64,000 nucleotides of DNA from Panulirus ornatus (lineage: Eukaryota > Arthropoda > Malacostraca > Decapoda > Palinuridae): the NCBI RefSeq assembly GCF_036320965.1, contig NC_092269.1, positions 26,201,510 through 26,265,509 of the forward strand, in the 5' to 3' direction. Below are positions 62,259 to 64,000 of the stretch, one piece after another. Below the pieces are notes generated by a model, which saw only the letters and a list, made by a program, of their open reading frames with translations, did not search any database and was not told the DNA's origin. The number at the start of each line of letters is the position of its first letter. The stretch's first letter is position 1. The translations under genes were made by a program, and so were the position numbers.

Positions 62259-63735
62259 TTATGATATTCATTATACTTTGTCGCTGTCTCCTGCGTTAGC
62301 GAGGTAGCACAAGGAAACAGACGAAAGAATGGCCCAACCCACCTACATACACATGTATATACATACACGTCCACACACAAACATATACATACCTATACAT
62401 CTCAACGTATACATATATATACACACACAGACATATACATATATACACATGTACATCATTCATACTGTCTGCCCTTATTCATTCCCGTGGCCACCACGCC
62501 ACACATGAAATGACATCTCCCTCCCCCCTCATGTGCGCAAGGTAGCGCTAGGAAAAGACAACAAAGGCCACATTCGTTCGCACTCAGTCTCTAGCTTTCA
62601 TGTATAGTTCATCGAAACCACAGCTCCCTTTCCACATCCAGGCCCCAAAGAACTTTCCATGGTTTACCCTAGACGCTTCACATGCCCTGGTTCAATCCAT
62701 TGACAGCACGTCGACCCCGGTATACCACATCGTTCCAATTTATTCTATTCCTTACACGCCTTTCACCCTCCTGCATGTTCAGGCCCCAATCTCTCAAAAT
62801 CTTTTTCACTCCATCTTTCCACCTCCAATTTGGTTTCCCACTTCTCGTTCCTTCCACTTCTGACACATATATCCTCTTTGTCAATCGTTCCTCACTCATT
62901 CTCTCCATGTGACCAAACCATTTCAAAACACCCTCTTCTGCTCTCTCAACCACACTCTTTTTATTACCACACATCTCTCTTACCCTTTCATTACTTACTC
63001 GATCAAACCACTTCACACGACATATTGTCCTCATACAACTCATTTCCAGCACATCCATCCTCCTCCGCACAACTCTATCTATAGCCCACGCCTCACAACA
63101 ATATGACATTGTTGGAACCACTACTCCTTCAAACATAGCCATTTTTGCTTTCCAAGATAACGTTCTCGACTTTCACACATTTTTCAACGCTCCCAGAACT
63201 TTTGCCTCCTCCCGGACCATATGATTTACTTCCGCTTCCATGGTTCCATCCGCTGCCAAATCCACTCTCAAATATCTAAAACACTTCACTTCCTCCAGTT
63301 TTTCTCCATTCAAACTTACCTCCCAACTGACTTGTCCTTCAACCCTACTGTACCTAATAACCTTGCTCTTATTCACATTTACTCTCAGCTTTGTTCTTTC
63401 ACACACTTTACCAAACTCAGTCACCAGCTTCTGCAGTTTCTCACCCGAATCAGCCACAAGCATTGTATCATCAGCAAACAACAACTGACACTTCCCAGGC
63501 TCTCTCATCCACAGCAGACTGCATACTTGCCCCTTTCCAAAACTCTTGCATTCACCTCCCTAACAACCCCAACCATAAACAAATTAAACAACCATGGAGA
63601 CATCACGCACCCCTGCTGCAAACCAACATTCACTGAGAACCAATCACTTTCCTCTCTTCCTAAACGTACAAATGCCTTACATCCTCAATAAATACTTTTC
63701 ATTCCTTCTAACAACTTACCTCCCACACCATATAT
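62259..63735 (-). mobile_element. R26: RTE LINE 3' half, L subfamily
   Basis: Long 3' UTR 62270-62677. Minus-strand frame 62678-63142 is the C-terminal domain ([33 protein letters not shown], late stop after GLNQGM). A stop near 63175 precedes frame 63173-63508 with LLFADDTMLVADS and FRYLRVDLAADG. Upstream is GLQQGCVMSPWLFN with small indels. The end at 63735 joins R27 in inverted orientation at a short TATATA. Confidence 0.9.
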
Positions 63736-64000
63736 ATGTAAAGCGTCTGGGGTAAACCAGGGAAAGTTTTGTGGGGCCTGGATGTGGAAAGGGAGCTGTG
63801 TTTTCTGTGCATTAAACATGACAGATAGAGACTGAGCGTGAACGAATGTGGCCTTTGTTGTCTTTTCCTAGCGCTACCTCGCGCACATGCGGGGGGAGGG
63901 GGTTTTCATATCATGTGTGGCGGGGTGGCGACGAGAATGAATAAGGGCAGACAGTATGAATTATGTACATGTGTATATATGTATATGTCTGTGTGTGTAT
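63736..64000 (+). mobile_element. R27: RTE LINE 3' UTR, L type, cut by window end
   Basis: Begins at the stop codon region (GTAAAGCGTCTGGGGTAAAC) and follows the L-type 3' UTR: GGGCCTGGATGTGGAAAGGG, CTAGCGCTACCTCGCGCACA, GGGCAGACAGTATGAATTAT. It continues past 64000. Confidence 0.88.

Overview
The window reads as repeat-dominated nuclear DNA of an arthropod, most likely a decapod crustacean. This is an inference from long (TA)n, (CA)n, (GA)n and (TC)n arrays, RTE-type LINEs, Penelope-like elements with a GIY-YIG nuclease, and many minisatellites. I cannot name the genus, and I recognise no host gene, tRNA, rRNA or virus.

Most recognisable coding sequence belongs to one family of RTE-clade non-LTR retrotransposon, named here R1 to R27 in order of position. 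Overlapping copies imply a single protein of about 1,000 residues: an APE-type endonuclease, a reverse transcriptase with FADD, and a Cys/Trp-rich C-terminal segment. The 5' end is seen in R17 and R13, the long uninterrupted ORF in R11, and a nearly complete broken copy is R5. Copies lie on both strands and are mostly 5'-truncated. They fall into an L subfamily (3' UTR about 400 bp, later stop) and an S subfamily (3' UTR about 180 bp, earlier stop). A short element, RepA (about 235 bp, five copies), has one end matching the LINE 5' end and the other resembling the LINE 3' end.

Layout: 1-6118 RTE and RepA cluster; 6119-10424 single-copy DNA with a degenerate 53-bp repeat and a 1.7-kb 22-bp minisatellite; 10425-11251 Penelope copy PLE-A split by RepA; 11252-30404 dense RTE copies R7-R15; 30405-32223 single-copy DNA, microsatellites and one RepA; 32224-36573 R16-R18 with a 100-N assembly gap at 34472-34571; 36574-41817 mostly single-copy DNA with an old Penelope relic (PLE-D) and weak tandem repeats; 41818-49778 R19-R21; 49779-53347 two minisatellites (28 bp and 47 bp); 53348-58684 single-copy DNA with a PIF/Harbinger transposase fossil and a 30-bp repeat; 58685-64000 R22-R27 and two head-to-head Penelope copies.

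The main pattern is that RTE, RepA and Penelope copies repeatedly start or end at (TA)n arrays, often on both sides. This suggests (TA)n microsatellites are preferred insertion sites and that new copies land beside or inside older ones. One RTE copy (44937-48026) has the structure expected of a twin-primed 5' inversion and lies between two (TA)n arrays.
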